64,000 nt of DNA from Rhizobium gallicum bv. gallicum R602sp (GTDB lineage Bacteria; Pseudomonadota; Alphaproteobacteria; Rhizobiales; Rhizobiaceae), in assembly GCF_000816845.1 (NCBI RefSeq), contig NZ_CP006880.1, forward strand, positions 868,001 to 932,000, written 5' to 3'. Both the position numbers and the translations under genes were made by a program. Position 1 is the first letter of the stretch; every line of letters starts with the position of its first letter. Below are positions 8,499 to 17,468 of this stretch, in pieces. Under the pieces are notes generated by a model, which saw only the letters and a list, made by a program, of their open reading frames with translations, made no database searches and had not been told where the DNA came from.

Positions 8499-10124
8499 AT
8501 GGAAGTGATGGATCGATTTGGTGCGTCTCTCACTGGCGAGGGCCGCTTGCGGTTACTTGTCGATGCCATCACCGACTACGCAATCTATATGCTGAGTCCG
8601 CAGGGTCACGTCGCCACGTGGAACGTCGGTGCTCAGCGCCTCAAAGGATATTCACAGGAAGAGATCATGGGCAGGCACTTCTCGAATTTCTACACCGAGG
8701 AGGACCGTGCTGCCGGTGAGCCGGAACGTGCGCTTGAAATTGCCCGCTGCGACGGCCGCTTCGAAAAGGAGGCCTGGCGCGTGCGCAAGGACGGCAGCCG
8801 CTTTTGGGCGAACGTGGTCCTTGACGCTATCACGGACGATTGCGGCGAAGTAATTGGTTTTGCGAAGATCACCCGCGACATGACCGAGAAGCGCGAAATC
8901 CAGCGTGCGCTCGACCAGGCACGCGAAGAGCTCTTCCAGGCGCAGAAGATGGAGGCGATCGGCCAGCTCACCGGCGGCATTGCCCACGACTTCAACAATC
9001 TTCTGATGGCCGTTCTCGGCAGCCTGGAGATTTTGAAGAAGCGGATACCTGAACAGCCGGAGCTGATGCCCCTCGTCGAAAATGCCATCCAGGGTGCGCA
9101 GCGCGGCGCTGCCCTGACGCAGCGCATGCTCGCCTTTTCCCGGCGCCAGGAACTGGCAGTCAAGACGATTGAGATTGCAGCGCTCATGGACGGAATGGCC
9201 GATATGCTGCAGCGTTCGCTCGGGCCGCTGACCATGCTTGAAATCGATGTGCTGCCGGGCGCTCCAACAATTGCCACCGATCCCAACCAGCTCGAAACAG
9301 CAATCCTCAATCTGATTGTGAACGCGCGTGATGCCATGCCGCGCGGAGGGAAAATCACAGTGAGAGCGCAGGAACGGACGGTAGGCCAAAGGGACGGGAT
9401 CCTTCCGCCCGGTGCGTATCTATGTCTTTCGGTCATCGACGGCGGAGAGGGCATGGACGAAGAGACACTTGAACAGGCGACGACACCCTTCTTCACGACG
9501 AAGGGTGTCGGGAAAGGCACCGGTCTCGGATTGCCGATGGTTCAAGGGCTCGCTGCGCAGTCAGGCGGCCGGCTCGTCTTGAAGAGCCGCCTCGGTGAAG
9601 GCACGGTCGCCGAGCTTTGGTTCCCTGCGGTCCAGGCGCAGGATGACGCACCGGTAGAGCTCCCGGAAACAGCGGCCGATCATCCCGGCCTTTTGCGCTC
9701 GCTGCGCATCCTGGCCGTCGACGACGACAGTCTCGTGCTCATGAACACGGTTTTGATGCTTGAGGACCTCGGCTACGACGTCATCGAGGCGGCATCGGCC
9801 GCCGATGCGCTGGCCATCCTTTCCAGCGAACAGGTCGACCTTGTCATCTCCGACCATGCCATGCCGCGGATGACGGGTGCAGAGCTTGCGGAGGTGATCC
9901 GCCGTGATCGGCCGCACATGCCGATCATCCTTGCCACGGGCTATGCCGACATTCCGCCCGGCGGCGGCCTCATCGACCTGCCGCGTCTCGGAAAGCCCTT
10001 CTCGCAGGTACAGCTTGCCGAGGCAATCAGCCGGACGATTGCCACGGCCAGTGCGTCCGAACCTCGCTTCGGATCACGAATCCCAGCAGGCCCGCCACCA
10101 TCAGCGCCAAGCCAAACCATGTGA
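8499..10124 (+). CDS. PAS-domain hybrid histidine kinase with C-terminal receiver
   Basis: 541-residue cytoplasmic sensor kinase with no membrane segment. Order: a PAS domain with PAC region (about 15-130), a HisKA dimerisation helix with phospho-acceptor His163 in GGIAHDFNNLL, an HATPase domain (N-box NLIVNARDAM at 271-280, G-box GVGKGTGLGLPM at about 337-347) and a receiver domain (about 400-520) with acidic cluster VDDD and phospho-acceptor Asp452 in SDHAMP. The HDFNNLL form is common in rhizobial hybrid kinases. The input is unknown: no cysteine-based LOV signature was recognised in the PAS domain. The last 98 bases overlap the 3' end of the convergent SURF1 gene. A candidate EcfG promoter lies upstream. 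Confidence 0.92.
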   Translation: MEVMDRFGASLTGEGRLRLLVDAITDYAIYMLSPQGHVATWNVGAQRLKGYSQEEIMGRHFSNFYTEEDRAAGEPERALEIARCDGRFEKEAWRVRKDGSRFWANVVLDAITDDCGEVIGFAKITRDMTEKREIQRALDQAREELFQAQKMEAIGQLTGGIAHDFNNLLMAVLGSLEILKKRIPEQPELMPLVENAIQGAQRGAALTQRMLAFSRRQELAVKTIEIAALMDGMADMLQRSLGPLTMLEIDVLPGAPTIATDPNQLETAILNLIVNARDAMPRGGKITVRAQERTVGQRDGILPPGAYLCLSVIDGGEGMDEETLEQATTPFFTTKGVGKGTGLGLPMVQGLAAQSGGRLVLKSRLGEGTVAELWFPAVQAQDDAPVELPETAADHPGLLRSLRILAVDDDSLVLMNTVLMLEDLGYDVIEAASAADALAILSSEQVDLVISDHAMPRMTGAELAEVIRRDRPHMPIILATGYADIPPGGGLIDLPRLGKPFSQVQLAEAISRTIATASASEPRFGSRIPAGPPPSAPSQTM

Positions 10125-10788
10125 TCGCATAGACGAGGTGGTTGTTCGCAAAGACGATGCGCGTCAGTCCGCCGATCGGCAGACCACCGGGATTGGGAGT
10201 GTTGTCGGCATCGATGAAATACTCGGCAGCGTCGGCCACGTGCTTTTCCGCCGCGATTGCAGCTACATCGCGGGAGTACCAGCGGCCCGAGGCCGGGTCG
10301 TTCGATTGTAGCAACGAACCCTTCGGTTCCGTGATCCGCATCAGCCCTGTGATCGTGACCTGACCGGAGAGTTGGCCGGACGGCCGGGTTTGCGGATCGC
10401 GCCTGTCGGTCGGCACGAAGCCGCGGTTGATCAAGACCGTCTGGCCCTCACGAAGCGATAGCGGTGTCATCACCCAAAAGCCTGGACCCAGCTCGGTTGA
10501 GGCATAGACCAGCGTCTCCTTGCTGTTCTGCAATGTGCCGGTGGCCGTCACACGGCGGTATTCGTCGTCTGCAGCATGGACTGCCCTTCCTGTCGGGGCC
10601 GGGGCCGGCTCGGCGTGGACCCGTTGATCGATCCGAGCAATGAGGTCACGTTTCCAGGACAGCCGCTCCACCTGCCAGAGGCCGAGAGCCACGAAACCTG
10701 CCATCGAAAGAAGCATCAAGCTGCACAGCATTGCCAGCCGGATTGATGGTCGGCGGCGTTCTTTCGGCAAGGGAAAGCTGTCTGGCAT
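10027..10788 (-). CDS. SURF1-family oxidase assembly protein
   Basis: SURF1/Shy1-type protein of about 253 residues. It has an N-terminal helix ending in LGLWQVERLSWK (family signature LGxWQxxRxxWK), a periplasmic middle domain, and a C-terminal helix in which YAITWFGLAL matches the conserved YAxxWFxLA motif. SURF1 helps insert haem into haem-copper oxidases. It follows cyoABCD directly on the same strand, which fits maturation of the quinol oxidase. The frame is open to a GTG at 10833, 3 bases after cyoD, but the ATG at 10788 (MPDSFPLP) better matches homologues. Its 3' end overlaps the histidine kinase 3' end by 98 bp. Confidence 0.9.
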   Translation of the reverse strand: MPDSFPLPKERRRPSIRLAMLCSLMLLSMAGFVALGLWQVERLSWKRDLIARIDQRVHAEPAPAPTGRAVHAADDEYRRVTATGTLQNSKETLVYASTELGPGFWVMTPLSLREGQTVLINRGFVPTDRRDPQTRPSGQLSGQVTITGLMRITEPKGSLLQSNDPASGRWYSRDVAAIAAEKHVADAAEYFIDADNTPNPGGLPIGGLTRIVFANNHLVYAITWFGLALMVAGLLGFVIRSEVRTHWPWQSSG

Positions 10789-10835
10789 GGCGGAAAACCT
10801 GCACGGGCGGCCTTGCCGTCGCGCGCTCGACACCC

Positions 10836-11237
10836 CTAGGGCATGTTCTTCATCATTTCAGGGCTCATCGGCATCATATTGGTATTCAGATGATGCATGA
10901 CCCAAAGCGAGCCGGAAAGCGCGATCGCCACGATCACGATCGTGAAGATCAGCGCCATCATCGTCCAGCCGCCTTCCGAGCGGGTGTTCATATGCAGGAA
11001 GCAGATCATGTGAACGACGATCTGGATAGCGCCGAGCGCCATCACAAGAAAAGCAGTCACTCCCGGGCTCTCGAAGACACCGGCCATGACAAGCCAGAAG
11101 GGAATAGCGGTCAAGATGACCGAGAGGACGAAACCGATCGTATAGCTCTTCATCGAGCCGTGGCCTGCCCCGTGTCCGTGGCTATGGCCATGATGGGCTT
11201 CGTGTGCGTCCTCATGTGCGGGTGCTTGCGAACTCAT
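10836..11237 (-). CDS. cyoD: Cytochrome bo3 ubiquinol oxidase subunit IV
   Basis: Small three-helix subunit IV of the bo3-type quinol oxidase, 133 residues. The N-terminus is His-rich ([16 protein letters not shown]) before the first helix. The body shows the family features [21 protein letters not shown] and a trailing helix. The longer frame upstream lies inside cyoC and is rejected: the ATG at 11237 forms a 4-base ATGA overlap with the cyoC stop. It stabilises the CuB centre and assembly in the known enzyme. The His-rich leader may bind metal, which is inference. Confidence 0.93.
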   Translation of the reverse strand: MSSQAPAHEDAHEAHHGHSHGHGAGHGSMKSYTIGFVLSVILTAIPFWLVMAGVFESPGVTAFLVMALGAIQIVVHMICFLHMNTRSEGGWTMMALIFTIVIVAIALSGSLWVMHHLNTNMMPMSPEMMKNMP

Positions 11238-11860
11238 CCGAGAACTCCCATCAGGTAGACGAAGGAAAAGACGCCGATCCAGACGACGTCGAGGAAGTGC
11301 CAGAACATCGAGAGGCACATGAGGCGGCGCCGGTTGGCCTCCATCAGGCCATACATCGAAACCTGCACCATCAGCGTTGCCATCCAGATGATGCCGGACG
11401 TGACGTGCAGCCCATGGGTTCCAACCAGCGTAAAGAAGGCCGAAAGGAAAGCGCTGCGCGATGGACCTGCACCCTCGTGGATCAAATGAATGAACTCATA
11501 AAGTTCAAGCCCGATGAACGCCGCGCCGAACAGGCCGGTCACCCCCAGCCACATCAGCGTGCCCGATTTGCTATTCTTTTCCATCTGGAGCATGGCGAAG
11601 CCGTAGGTGATGGAAGAAAAGAGCAGCATCGACGTGTTGACTGCCACGAGCGGCAGATCGAACAGGTCCTTCGGCGAAGGCCCTGCCGCATAATTGCGGC
11701 CAACAACGCCATAGGTCGCAAACAGCACCGCAAAGATCAGGCAGTCGCTCATGAGGTAGAGCCAGAAGCCGAGATTCGTGCTGCCTTCGGGATGATGTTC
11801 TTCGGTCAGATAGAACTCAGGCTTTTCGGCCGTGTCGATAGTATGGTTGCTCATGGTCAT
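11234..11860 (-). CDS. cyoC: Cytochrome bo3 ubiquinol oxidase subunit III
   Basis: 208-residue subunit III of the haem-copper oxidase superfamily with five predicted membrane helices. It contains the family segments [20 protein letters not shown] and [14 protein letters not shown], the latter including the conserved H-x2-H region. Its ATG shares one base with the cyoB stop (TAATG) and its stop overlaps the cyoD start (ATGA), so translation of the three is probably coupled. Confidence 0.95.
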   Translation of the reverse strand: MTMSNHTIDTAEKPEFYLTEEHHPEGSTNLGFWLYLMSDCLIFAVLFATYGVVGRNYAAGPSPKDLFDLPLVAVNTSMLLFSSITYGFAMLQMEKNSKSGTLMWLGVTGLFGAAFIGLELYEFIHLIHEGAGPSRSAFLSAFFTLVGTHGLHVTSGIIWMATLMVQVSMYGLMEANRRRLMCLSMFWHFLDVVWIGVFSFVYLMGVLG

Positions 11861-13863
11861 TACACCTGTGTCGCAAGCAATTCGGTCCTCTTGCCTTCCG
11901 TTTTGCTGACTTCTTCGGCCGGGATATAGAAGTCGCGCCTATAGTTGAAGGTATGGACGATGGTGACGACGAGCAGCGCCGCGGCGGAGGCCACGACGAG
12001 CCACCACATGTACCAGATCAGTCCGAAGGCAAGTGCCACGCTGATGGCGGAAAGGATTGCCCCGGTGCCGGTGTTCTTCGGCATGTGGATCGGCTTGAAG
12101 CCTTCGAGGGGGCGTTCGTAACCGCGGTTCTTCATGTCGTACCAACTGTCATGGTCGTGCACCACAGGGGTGAAGGCGAAGTTGTAGTCGGGCGGCGGCG
12201 ACGACGTCGACCACTCAAGCGTGCGGGCATCCCATGGATCGCCTGTATGGTCGGCAAGTTCCTCGCGTCTCATGAAACTGACGACAAGCTGGACGAGGAA
12301 CGACAATATGCCGAGCGCGATCAGGAAAGCACCGAAGGCTGCGATGATGAACCAGATCTGCAGCGACGGGTCCTCGAACTGCGACACGCGGCGGGTGACG
12401 CCCATCAGGCCGAGCACGTAGAGCGGCATGAAGGCGAAATAGAAGCCGGTCAGCCAGAACCAGAAGCTCATCTTTCCCCAGAAAGGATCGAGCTTGAAGC
12501 CGAAGGCCTTCGGGAACCAGTAGTTGACGCCTGCAAGCAGGCCGAACAGCACGCCACCGATGATTACATTGTGGAAATGGGCGATCAAAAACAGCGAGTT
12601 GTGCAGCACGAAGTCTGCAGGCGGAACGGCAAGCAGCACCCCGGTCATTCCGCCGATGACGAAGGTCACCATGAAGCCGACGGTCCAAAGCATCGGCACT
12701 TCATAACGGATGCGGCCGCGATACATGGTGAAGAGCCAGTTGAACATCTTCGCTCCCGTGGGGATCGAGATGATCATGGTCGTGATTCCGAAGAAGGAGT
12801 TGACGCTGGCGCCGGAACCCATGGTGAAGAAGTGATGGAGCCAGACGATGTAGGAAAGAATGGTGATGACCACTGTCGCATAGACCATCGAGGCGTAGCC
12901 GAACAGGCGCTTGCCGCAGAAGGTCGCGACCACTTCCGAGAAGATGCCGAAGGCCGGCAGAACGAGGATATAGACCTCCGGATGGCCCCAGATCCAGATG
13001 AGGTTGACATACATCATCGGATTGCCGCCGAGGTCGTTGGTGAAGAAGTTCATGCCGGCGTAGCGGTCGAGCGACAGCAGCGCAAGCGTCGCCGTCAGGA
13101 TCGGAAAGGTGGCGACGATCAAGACGTTGGTGCAAAGCGAGGTCCAGGTGAAGACGGGCAGCTTCATCATGGTCATGCCAGGCGCGCGCATCTTGACGAT
13201 GGTGGCGATCAGGTTGATGCCCGACAGTGTCGTCCCAACACCTGCAACCTGCAGGCCCCAGATGTAGTAGTCGACGCCGACCCCCGGACTGTAGTCGGCG
13301 CCGGAAAGCGGTGGATAGGCAAGCCAGCCGGTGCGCGCGAACTCGCCGATGAAGAGCGACAGCATGATGATGATGGCGCCGGCCGTCGTCATCCAGAAGG
13401 AGAAGTTGTTGAGAAAGGGAAAGGAGACGTCACGAGCACCGATCTGCATCGGTACCACGAAGTTCATGAGGCCCGTGACGAAGGGCATGGCCACAAAGAA
13501 GATCATGATAACGCCGTGGGCGGTAAAGACCTGGTCGTAGTGGTGCGGCGGCAGATAGCCTTCCGATCCGTTGAAGGCGATCGCTTGCTGGATCCGCATC
13601 ATGATCGCGTCCGAGAAGCCGCGCAGCAGCATGATGACGGCGAGGATCACGTACATGATCCCGATTTTCTTGTGATCGACGCTGGTGATCCAGTCGCGCC
13701 ACAACGGGCCCCAAAATCTATAATAGGTAATGAGGCCGACCACGGCGAGACCGCCGATGACCACGCCTATGAAGGTCGCGACGAGGATCGGCTCGTGGTA
13801 GGGGATCGCCTCAAGGGTCAACCGGCCGAAGATGAACTTCAGGAGGTCAGGATTGGAAAACAT
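11860..13863 (-). CDS. cyoB: Cytochrome bo3 ubiquinol oxidase subunit I
   Basis: 667-residue catalytic subunit of the proton-pumping quinol oxidase. Haem- and copper-ligand segments are visible. The low-spin haem His is in [11 protein letters not shown], the cross-linked His-Tyr pair in [12 protein letters not shown], the two CuB His in [10 protein letters not shown], and the haem His pair in [11 protein letters not shown]. The length and the N- and C-terminal extra helices match CyoB rather than cytochrome c oxidase subunit I. It follows cyoA by 46 bp and overlaps cyoC by one base. The complex oxidises ubiquinol and reduces oxygen to water in the inner membrane. Confidence 0.97.
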   Translation of the reverse strand: MFSNPDLLKFIFGRLTLEAIPYHEPILVATFIGVVIGGLAVVGLITYYRFWGPLWRDWITSVDHKKIGIMYVILAVIMLLRGFSDAIMMRIQQAIAFNGSEGYLPPHHYDQVFTAHGVIMIFFVAMPFVTGLMNFVVPMQIGARDVSFPFLNNFSFWMTTAGAIIIMLSLFIGEFARTGWLAYPPLSGADYSPGVGVDYYIWGLQVAGVGTTLSGINLIATIVKMRAPGMTMMKLPVFTWTSLCTNVLIVATFPILTATLALLSLDRYAGMNFFTNDLGGNPMMYVNLIWIWGHPEVYILVLPAFGIFSEVVATFCGKRLFGYASMVYATVVITILSYIVWLHHFFTMGSGASVNSFFGITTMIISIPTGAKMFNWLFTMYRGRIRYEVPMLWTVGFMVTFVIGGMTGVLLAVPPADFVLHNSLFLIAHFHNVIIGGVLFGLLAGVNYWFPKAFGFKLDPFWGKMSFWFWLTGFYFAFMPLYVLGLMGVTRRVSQFEDPSLQIWFIIAAFGAFLIALGILSFLVQLVVSFMRREELADHTGDPWDARTLEWSTSSPPPDYNFAFTPVVHDHDSWYDMKNRGYERPLEGFKPIHMPKNTGTGAILSAISVALAFGLIWYMWWLVVASAAALLVVTIVHTFNYRRDFYIPAEEVSKTEGKRTELLATQV

Positions 13864-13909
13864 GGATTAACCCGTTCATTGGTGTCTTAGCGACGCAAAG
13901 CGCCAGGTT

Positions 13910-15085
13910 TTAATGGTTGCTGCCCGGTTGAGCCGGACTGCCGCTGCCGTGATCCATGCCGGGCATGGAATGACCGTCATGCGGCATCCCGGGCATGGTC
14001 TGCCCGCCCTGCTGCGGCTGGGCGTCAGGCTGCCGGGTGTTGCTGTCGGTGCCCTCGGGCTCTTGCCCGCTGCGTGCCGGCGTGCCGGTTGCAGGGAAGG
14101 TCGGGGCATTGGTGCGCTCGCCCTGTTCGGCATGGCGGTTGTCATATTCAAGCCGCTCCCGGTTTTCGGCGCTCTCCTTGCCTGCGCCGCCCATCATGTC
14201 GATGTGCATCATCTCGTTCATGCACATCTTACCGGGTGTCGCGCACATGTTGAGGATGGCCTCGAAGAGGCCGGCCTCGGCGCTGGCGTAGTAGCGCACG
14301 GGCTCTCGTTCGCTCGGCCTTTCGAGTTTCAGGTAGGCATCGCGGTTAAGCGCCGTACCTTGCGCTTTGACACGGGCGATCCAATCGTCGAAGCCCTGCT
14401 GGTTTAGACCGTGAAACTTGAAGCGCATGTGCGAGAAGCCGTCGCCGCTGTAATTGGCAGAAAAGCCTTCGTACTCGCCTTGCTTGTTGATGACGGCGTG
14501 CAACTTCGTCTGCATGCCGGGCATGGCGTAGATCTGGCCGGCGAGCGCCGGAATGTAAAAGGAGTTCATCACCGAAGACGCGGTGATCTTGAAATTGATC
14601 GGAACGTCGACCGGGGCTGCCAGTTCGTTGACGGTCGCAATGCCGAGGTCAGGATAAAAGAACAGCCATTTCCAATCGAGCGCCACGACTTCGACGTTGA
14701 GCGGCTTCGCACCAGCAGGAATCGCGCGTTCTGCATCCAGCCGGTCAAGCGCGCGGTAGGGGTCGAGCTTGTGTGTGCTGATCCAAGTGATGGCGCCGAG
14801 CGCAATGATGATGGCAAGCGGCGCTGACCAGATCACGACTTCAAGACGGGTGGAGTGATGCCATTCCGGATCATAGGTCGCCGCTGTGTTCGAGCGCCTG
14901 TATCGCCAGGCGAAGAACAGCGTGAGGAACAAGACCGGCACGATGATCAAAAGCATCAAGAAGGTCGAGACCAGAATTAGGTCTGCCTGTTGATTGGCGA
15001 TATCGCCCGACGGCGACATCACCACCAGATTGCACCCTGCCAGCATGAATAGCGGCAACATGGATAGAAGGCGGGAAAACTTCAT
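13910..15085 (-). CDS. cyoA: Cytochrome bo3 ubiquinol oxidase subunit II, with Met/His-rich tail
   Basis: 391-residue lipoprotein subunit II. It begins MKFSRLLSMLPLFMLAGC, a signal peptide with lipobox LAGC, followed by two helices and a periplasmic cupredoxin-like domain (WKWLFFYPDLGIATVNELA). The CuA cysteine pair of cytochrome oxidases is absent, as expected for a quinol oxidase. After about residue 300 there is a long Pro/Gln-rich extension ending in repeated MPGM and HDGH units, suggestive of copper or other metal binding. The frame is open far upstream to 15343, but the lipoprotein start at 15085 is clear. First gene of the cyoABCD-SURF1 operon. Confidence 0.94.
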   Translation of the reverse strand: MKFSRLLSMLPLFMLAGCNLVVMSPSGDIANQQADLILVSTFLMLLIIVPVLFLTLFFAWRYRRSNTAATYDPEWHHSTRLEVVIWSAPLAIIIALGAITWISTHKLDPYRALDRLDAERAIPAGAKPLNVEVVALDWKWLFFYPDLGIATVNELAAPVDVPINFKITASSVMNSFYIPALAGQIYAMPGMQTKLHAVINKQGEYEGFSANYSGDGFSHMRFKFHGLNQQGFDDWIARVKAQGTALNRDAYLKLERPSEREPVRYYASAEAGLFEAILNMCATPGKMCMNEMMHIDMMGGAGKESAENRERLEYDNRHAEQGERTNAPTFPATGTPARSGQEPEGTDSNTRQPDAQPQQGGQTMPGMPHDGHSMPGMDHGSGSPAQPGSNH

Positions 15086-15460
15086 CAGTTTTTGCACGTC
15101 TCTAAGCTCTTGTTGTTTCGTCCGAACCGCGACTAAAGCACGAAACGGCATGGTGACATGAGGTGTTTGGTCGCAGTGCAGCAAATATGCCGCAATGCCG
15201 CAGAATGTCTTCACGGCCTTCTGAAAAATCCTGAAAGTCAAGAAGGATTGTGCCGGCATCAAATGTTTTTCCGGCCTATATATCCGCAAATGCGCAGTTG
15301 GCCAGTTTCGCGAGCCGTCCCGTCCGCTTTTTGCGATGTACATGTCATTTTGAGAATGGATGATGAACTATTTGCGCCGTCCGGACTTGATAACCCGGCG
15401 GGTTTGATCAAGATCGTCTTGAGGCGCTTCGTAAAAGCACCTCAACGAGGGAGGCGTTAA
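15086..15460. other. Divergent promoter region cyoA / MFS transporter
   Basis: 375 bases with no convincing gene. It must hold the promoters for the cyo operon (minus) and the MFS gene (plus). A TTGATCAA octamer occurs at 15404-15411, and with the following bases (TTGAT-CAAG-ATCGT) it half-matches an FNR/FixK box; the second half-site is poor. The plus-strand end carries GAGGGAGG, the ribosome-binding site of the MFS gene. Confidence 0.5.
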
Positions 15461-16795
15461 ATGGCTGAAACACAGGTACACTACGGACCGTCATCGCGCA
15501 CGCTGGAACACGACGCACGTAGAATTCACGATGACAAGCCGGTCTCGCCGGGCAGCATCGCGATCGGTGTCGTCATCGGACGCATGTCGGAATTTTTCGA
15601 TTTCTTCGTTTACGGCCTGGCCTCGGTTCTCGTCTTTCCGCAGCTTGTCTTTCCCTTCGCGCCGGACCGGCTGACGGCGACGCTTTATTCTTTCGCGATC
15701 TTTTCGCTGGCGTTCCTTGCCCGCCCTGTCGGCTCCGTTGTGTTCATGACCATCGACCGGCTCTACGGCCGCGGCACAAAGCTGACGATTGCCCTCTTCC
15801 TGCTCGGTGGCTCGACGGCCTCGATTGCCTTCCTGCCCGGCTACAACGTCATCGGCTACTGGTCGATCGCCTTGCTTGCGCTTTTCCGCCTTGGACAAGG
15901 CTTTGCCCTCGGAGGCGCATGGGACGGGCTTGCTTCGTTGCTGGCGCTGAATGCGCCGGAGCGGCACCGCGGCTGGTATGCGATGATCCCGCAGCTTGGT
16001 GCGCCGATCGGTTTTGCGTTGGCGAGCACTCTGTTCGGCTTCTTCATCGCCAATCTTTCAAACGATGATTTCCTCTCCTGGGGCTGGCGCTACCCGTTCT
16101 TCGTCGCGTTCGCCATTAACGTCGTGGCCCTCTTTGCTCGCCTGCGTCTCGTCATGACGAAAGAATTCGGCACGCTTCTGGAGCAGCATGAACTGGAAGC
16201 GGCGCCAATTGTCGATGTCCTTCGCATCCACGGTCGCGATATCCTGATCGGCGCCTTCGTCCCTCTCGCAAGCTTTGCAATGTTCCATCTCGTCACCATT
16301 TTTCCGCTTGGTTGGATGAGCCTTTACGGCAGCCAACCGCTCGGCACTTTCATGGTTGTGCAGATCATCGGCGCCGCGGTCGGCATCGTCGCCATCATCG
16401 CCTCTGGCCTGATCGCCGATCGCATCGGCCGCCGAGGTCAGCTTGCCGTCTGTGCCGTGCTGATCGCGATCTTCTCCTTTATCGGCCCGATGCTCATTGC
16501 CGCCGGTGACACCGGCCAGGACGCTTTCGTCATCATCGGCTTCGGCGTGCTTGGCCTTTCGTTCGGTCAGGCTACCGGTTCGATCTCTTCGCGGTTCGGC
16601 CGCGGCTATCGCTATACGGGCGCAGCCTTCACGTCGGATCTCGCCTGGTTGGTGGGTGCGGGTTTTGCGCCGCTCGTTGCACTTGGTCTGTCCAGCCGCT
16701 TTGGCCTGCCTTTTGTCGGCTATTACCTGCTTTCGGGCGCCATCTGCACGCTTGCCGCACTTGCTTTCAGCAAGGCGCTGGAGCAGCGCGAGTAG
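15461..16795 (+). CDS. MFS transporter (metabolite:H+ symporter type)
   Basis: 444-residue major facilitator with about twelve helices. The N-terminal GRMSEFFDFFVYGLAS block resembles the MHS/ShiA-like sugar and organic-acid symporters, and LIADRIGRRGQ is the loop between helices in the second half (the MFS D-R-x-G-R-R motif). The usual first-half motif is represented by MTIDRLYGRGTKL. Divergent from cyoA and with a strong GGGAGG ribosome-binding site. No substrate can be assigned. The position beside cyoABCD may mean shared regulation, which the sequence does not prove. Confidence 0.88.
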   Translation: MAETQVHYGPSSRTLEHDARRIHDDKPVSPGSIAIGVVIGRMSEFFDFFVYGLASVLVFPQLVFPFAPDRLTATLYSFAIFSLAFLARPVGSVVFMTIDRLYGRGTKLTIALFLLGGSTASIAFLPGYNVIGYWSIALLALFRLGQGFALGGAWDGLASLLALNAPERHRGWYAMIPQLGAPIGFALASTLFGFFIANLSNDDFLSWGWRYPFFVAFAINVVALFARLRLVMTKEFGTLLEQHELEAAPIVDVLRIHGRDILIGAFVPLASFAMFHLVTIFPLGWMSLYGSQPLGTFMVVQIIGAAVGIVAIIASGLIADRIGRRGQLAVCAVLIAIFSFIGPMLIAAGDTGQDAFVIIGFGVLGLSFGQATGSISSRFGRGYRYTGAAFTSDLAWLVGAGFAPLVALGLSSRFGLPFVGYYLLSGAICTLAALAFSKALEQRE

Positions 16796-16836
16796 CGACC
16801 ACTGAAGCATGAAGCCTGCCGACCGCGGTGAACTGA

Positions 16837-16868
16837 CCCCCGTTGGACAACAGCCTGCGGGGGGTTTT
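16837..16868 (+). terminator. Candidate intrinsic terminator of the MFS gene
   Basis: CCCCCG at 16837-16842 pairs with CGGGGG at 16858-16863 around a 15-base loop, followed by GTTTT. It lies about 40 bases after the MFS stop and between convergent genes, where a terminator is expected. The stem is short (6 bp). Confidence 0.45.
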
Positions 16869-16890
16869 CATGTCCGGAACTTGCCGAAGA

Positions 16891-17361
16891 TTACTGAAGC
16901 GCCGCCTGCGGCTGCTTTGCAGCGCGTGCGGCCGTCAATTCCGCCGTCGTATGGTTCAGGCGGTCGGCAAGGACGCGCATGATCTCGACGGCAATTTCGG
17001 GAAAATCGCTGAGAAGCTTCAGGAAATGCTCTTTGCTGATGCGCAGCACTTCCAGTGGAGAGGTAGCACGGACAGTCGCGGTGCGCGACACGTCACAGAG
17101 GATGGCAATTTCGCCGACGATGGAATTAACCTCGACGTCGGCGACTTTTATGTCGCCTGCAGGCGAATTCACGAGAATATCGGCTGTGCCGGAAAGCACC
17201 ACATAGGCCGCGTCGCCCGGATCGCCCTGGTGGAAGAGATCCTGACCGGCCTTGTAGCTCATCCGATCGGAGGTGAAGGCCAAAAGCTTGAGTTTCGCCG
17301 GGGCGATCCTTGCGAAGATCGGCACCCGCCGCAGCATTTCGACTTCATCTCTCAACAGCAT
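16891..17361 (-). CDS. Cyclic nucleotide-binding domain protein (stand-alone)
   Basis: 156-residue protein made almost only of a cNMP-binding (CAP_ED) beta-barrel at about residues 10-125. It has the opening FHQGDPGDAAYVVLSG and the phosphate-binding cassette region GEIAILCDVSRTATVRA, in which Arg and Glu suit cAMP or cGMP. There is no helix-turn-helix, so it is not a Crp-type regulator; it probably acts as an adaptor or controls a partner protein. It is the last gene of the minus-strand block, 107 bp after the degenerate ABC protein, and the only cNMP receptor in the window. Its obvious candidate partner is that ABC protein; this is inference. Confidence 0.88.
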   Translation of the reverse strand: MLLRDEVEMLRRVPIFARIAPAKLKLLAFTSDRMSYKAGQDLFHQGDPGDAAYVVLSGTADILVNSPAGDIKVADVEVNSIVGEIAILCDVSRTATVRATSPLEVLRISKEHFLKLLSDFPEIAVEIMRVLADRLNHTTAELTAARAAKQPQAALQ

Positions 17362-17369
17362 GAGCGTCT

Positions 17370-17402
17370 CACCCCCTGCCGCTTCTCCTCGCCGAAGGAG
17401 AA
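17370..17402. repeat. Remnant of a rhizobial palindromic intergenic repeat
   Basis: Between the degenerate ABC gene and the cNMP-binding gene lies CACCCCCTGCCG followed by TTCTCC-N8-GGAGAA (17383-17402). This resembles the common rhizobial intergenic element of the form CCTGCCGG...CTTCTCCC...GGGAGAAG, also present at 46119-46160. It may act as an mRNA stem-loop between the two genes. Confidence 0.4.
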
Positions 17403-17468
17403 CGCGCTTTAAAAAACTCTACTGGCATTCCCTCGCAAGAATGCCGTCTCAGCCGCCGCAATAGAATA

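Noticed and set aside
11953..13890. Very long (645-codon) plus-strand open frame
   Set aside because: It is the antisense of cyoB, rich in Asp, His, Glu and Arg as mirror frames of GC-rich genes are, and has no recognisable domain.
15404..15417. FNR/FixK-like box TTGAT-CAAG-ATCGT between cyoA and the MFS gene
   Set aside because: Only one half-site matches; not strong enough to call as a regulator site.
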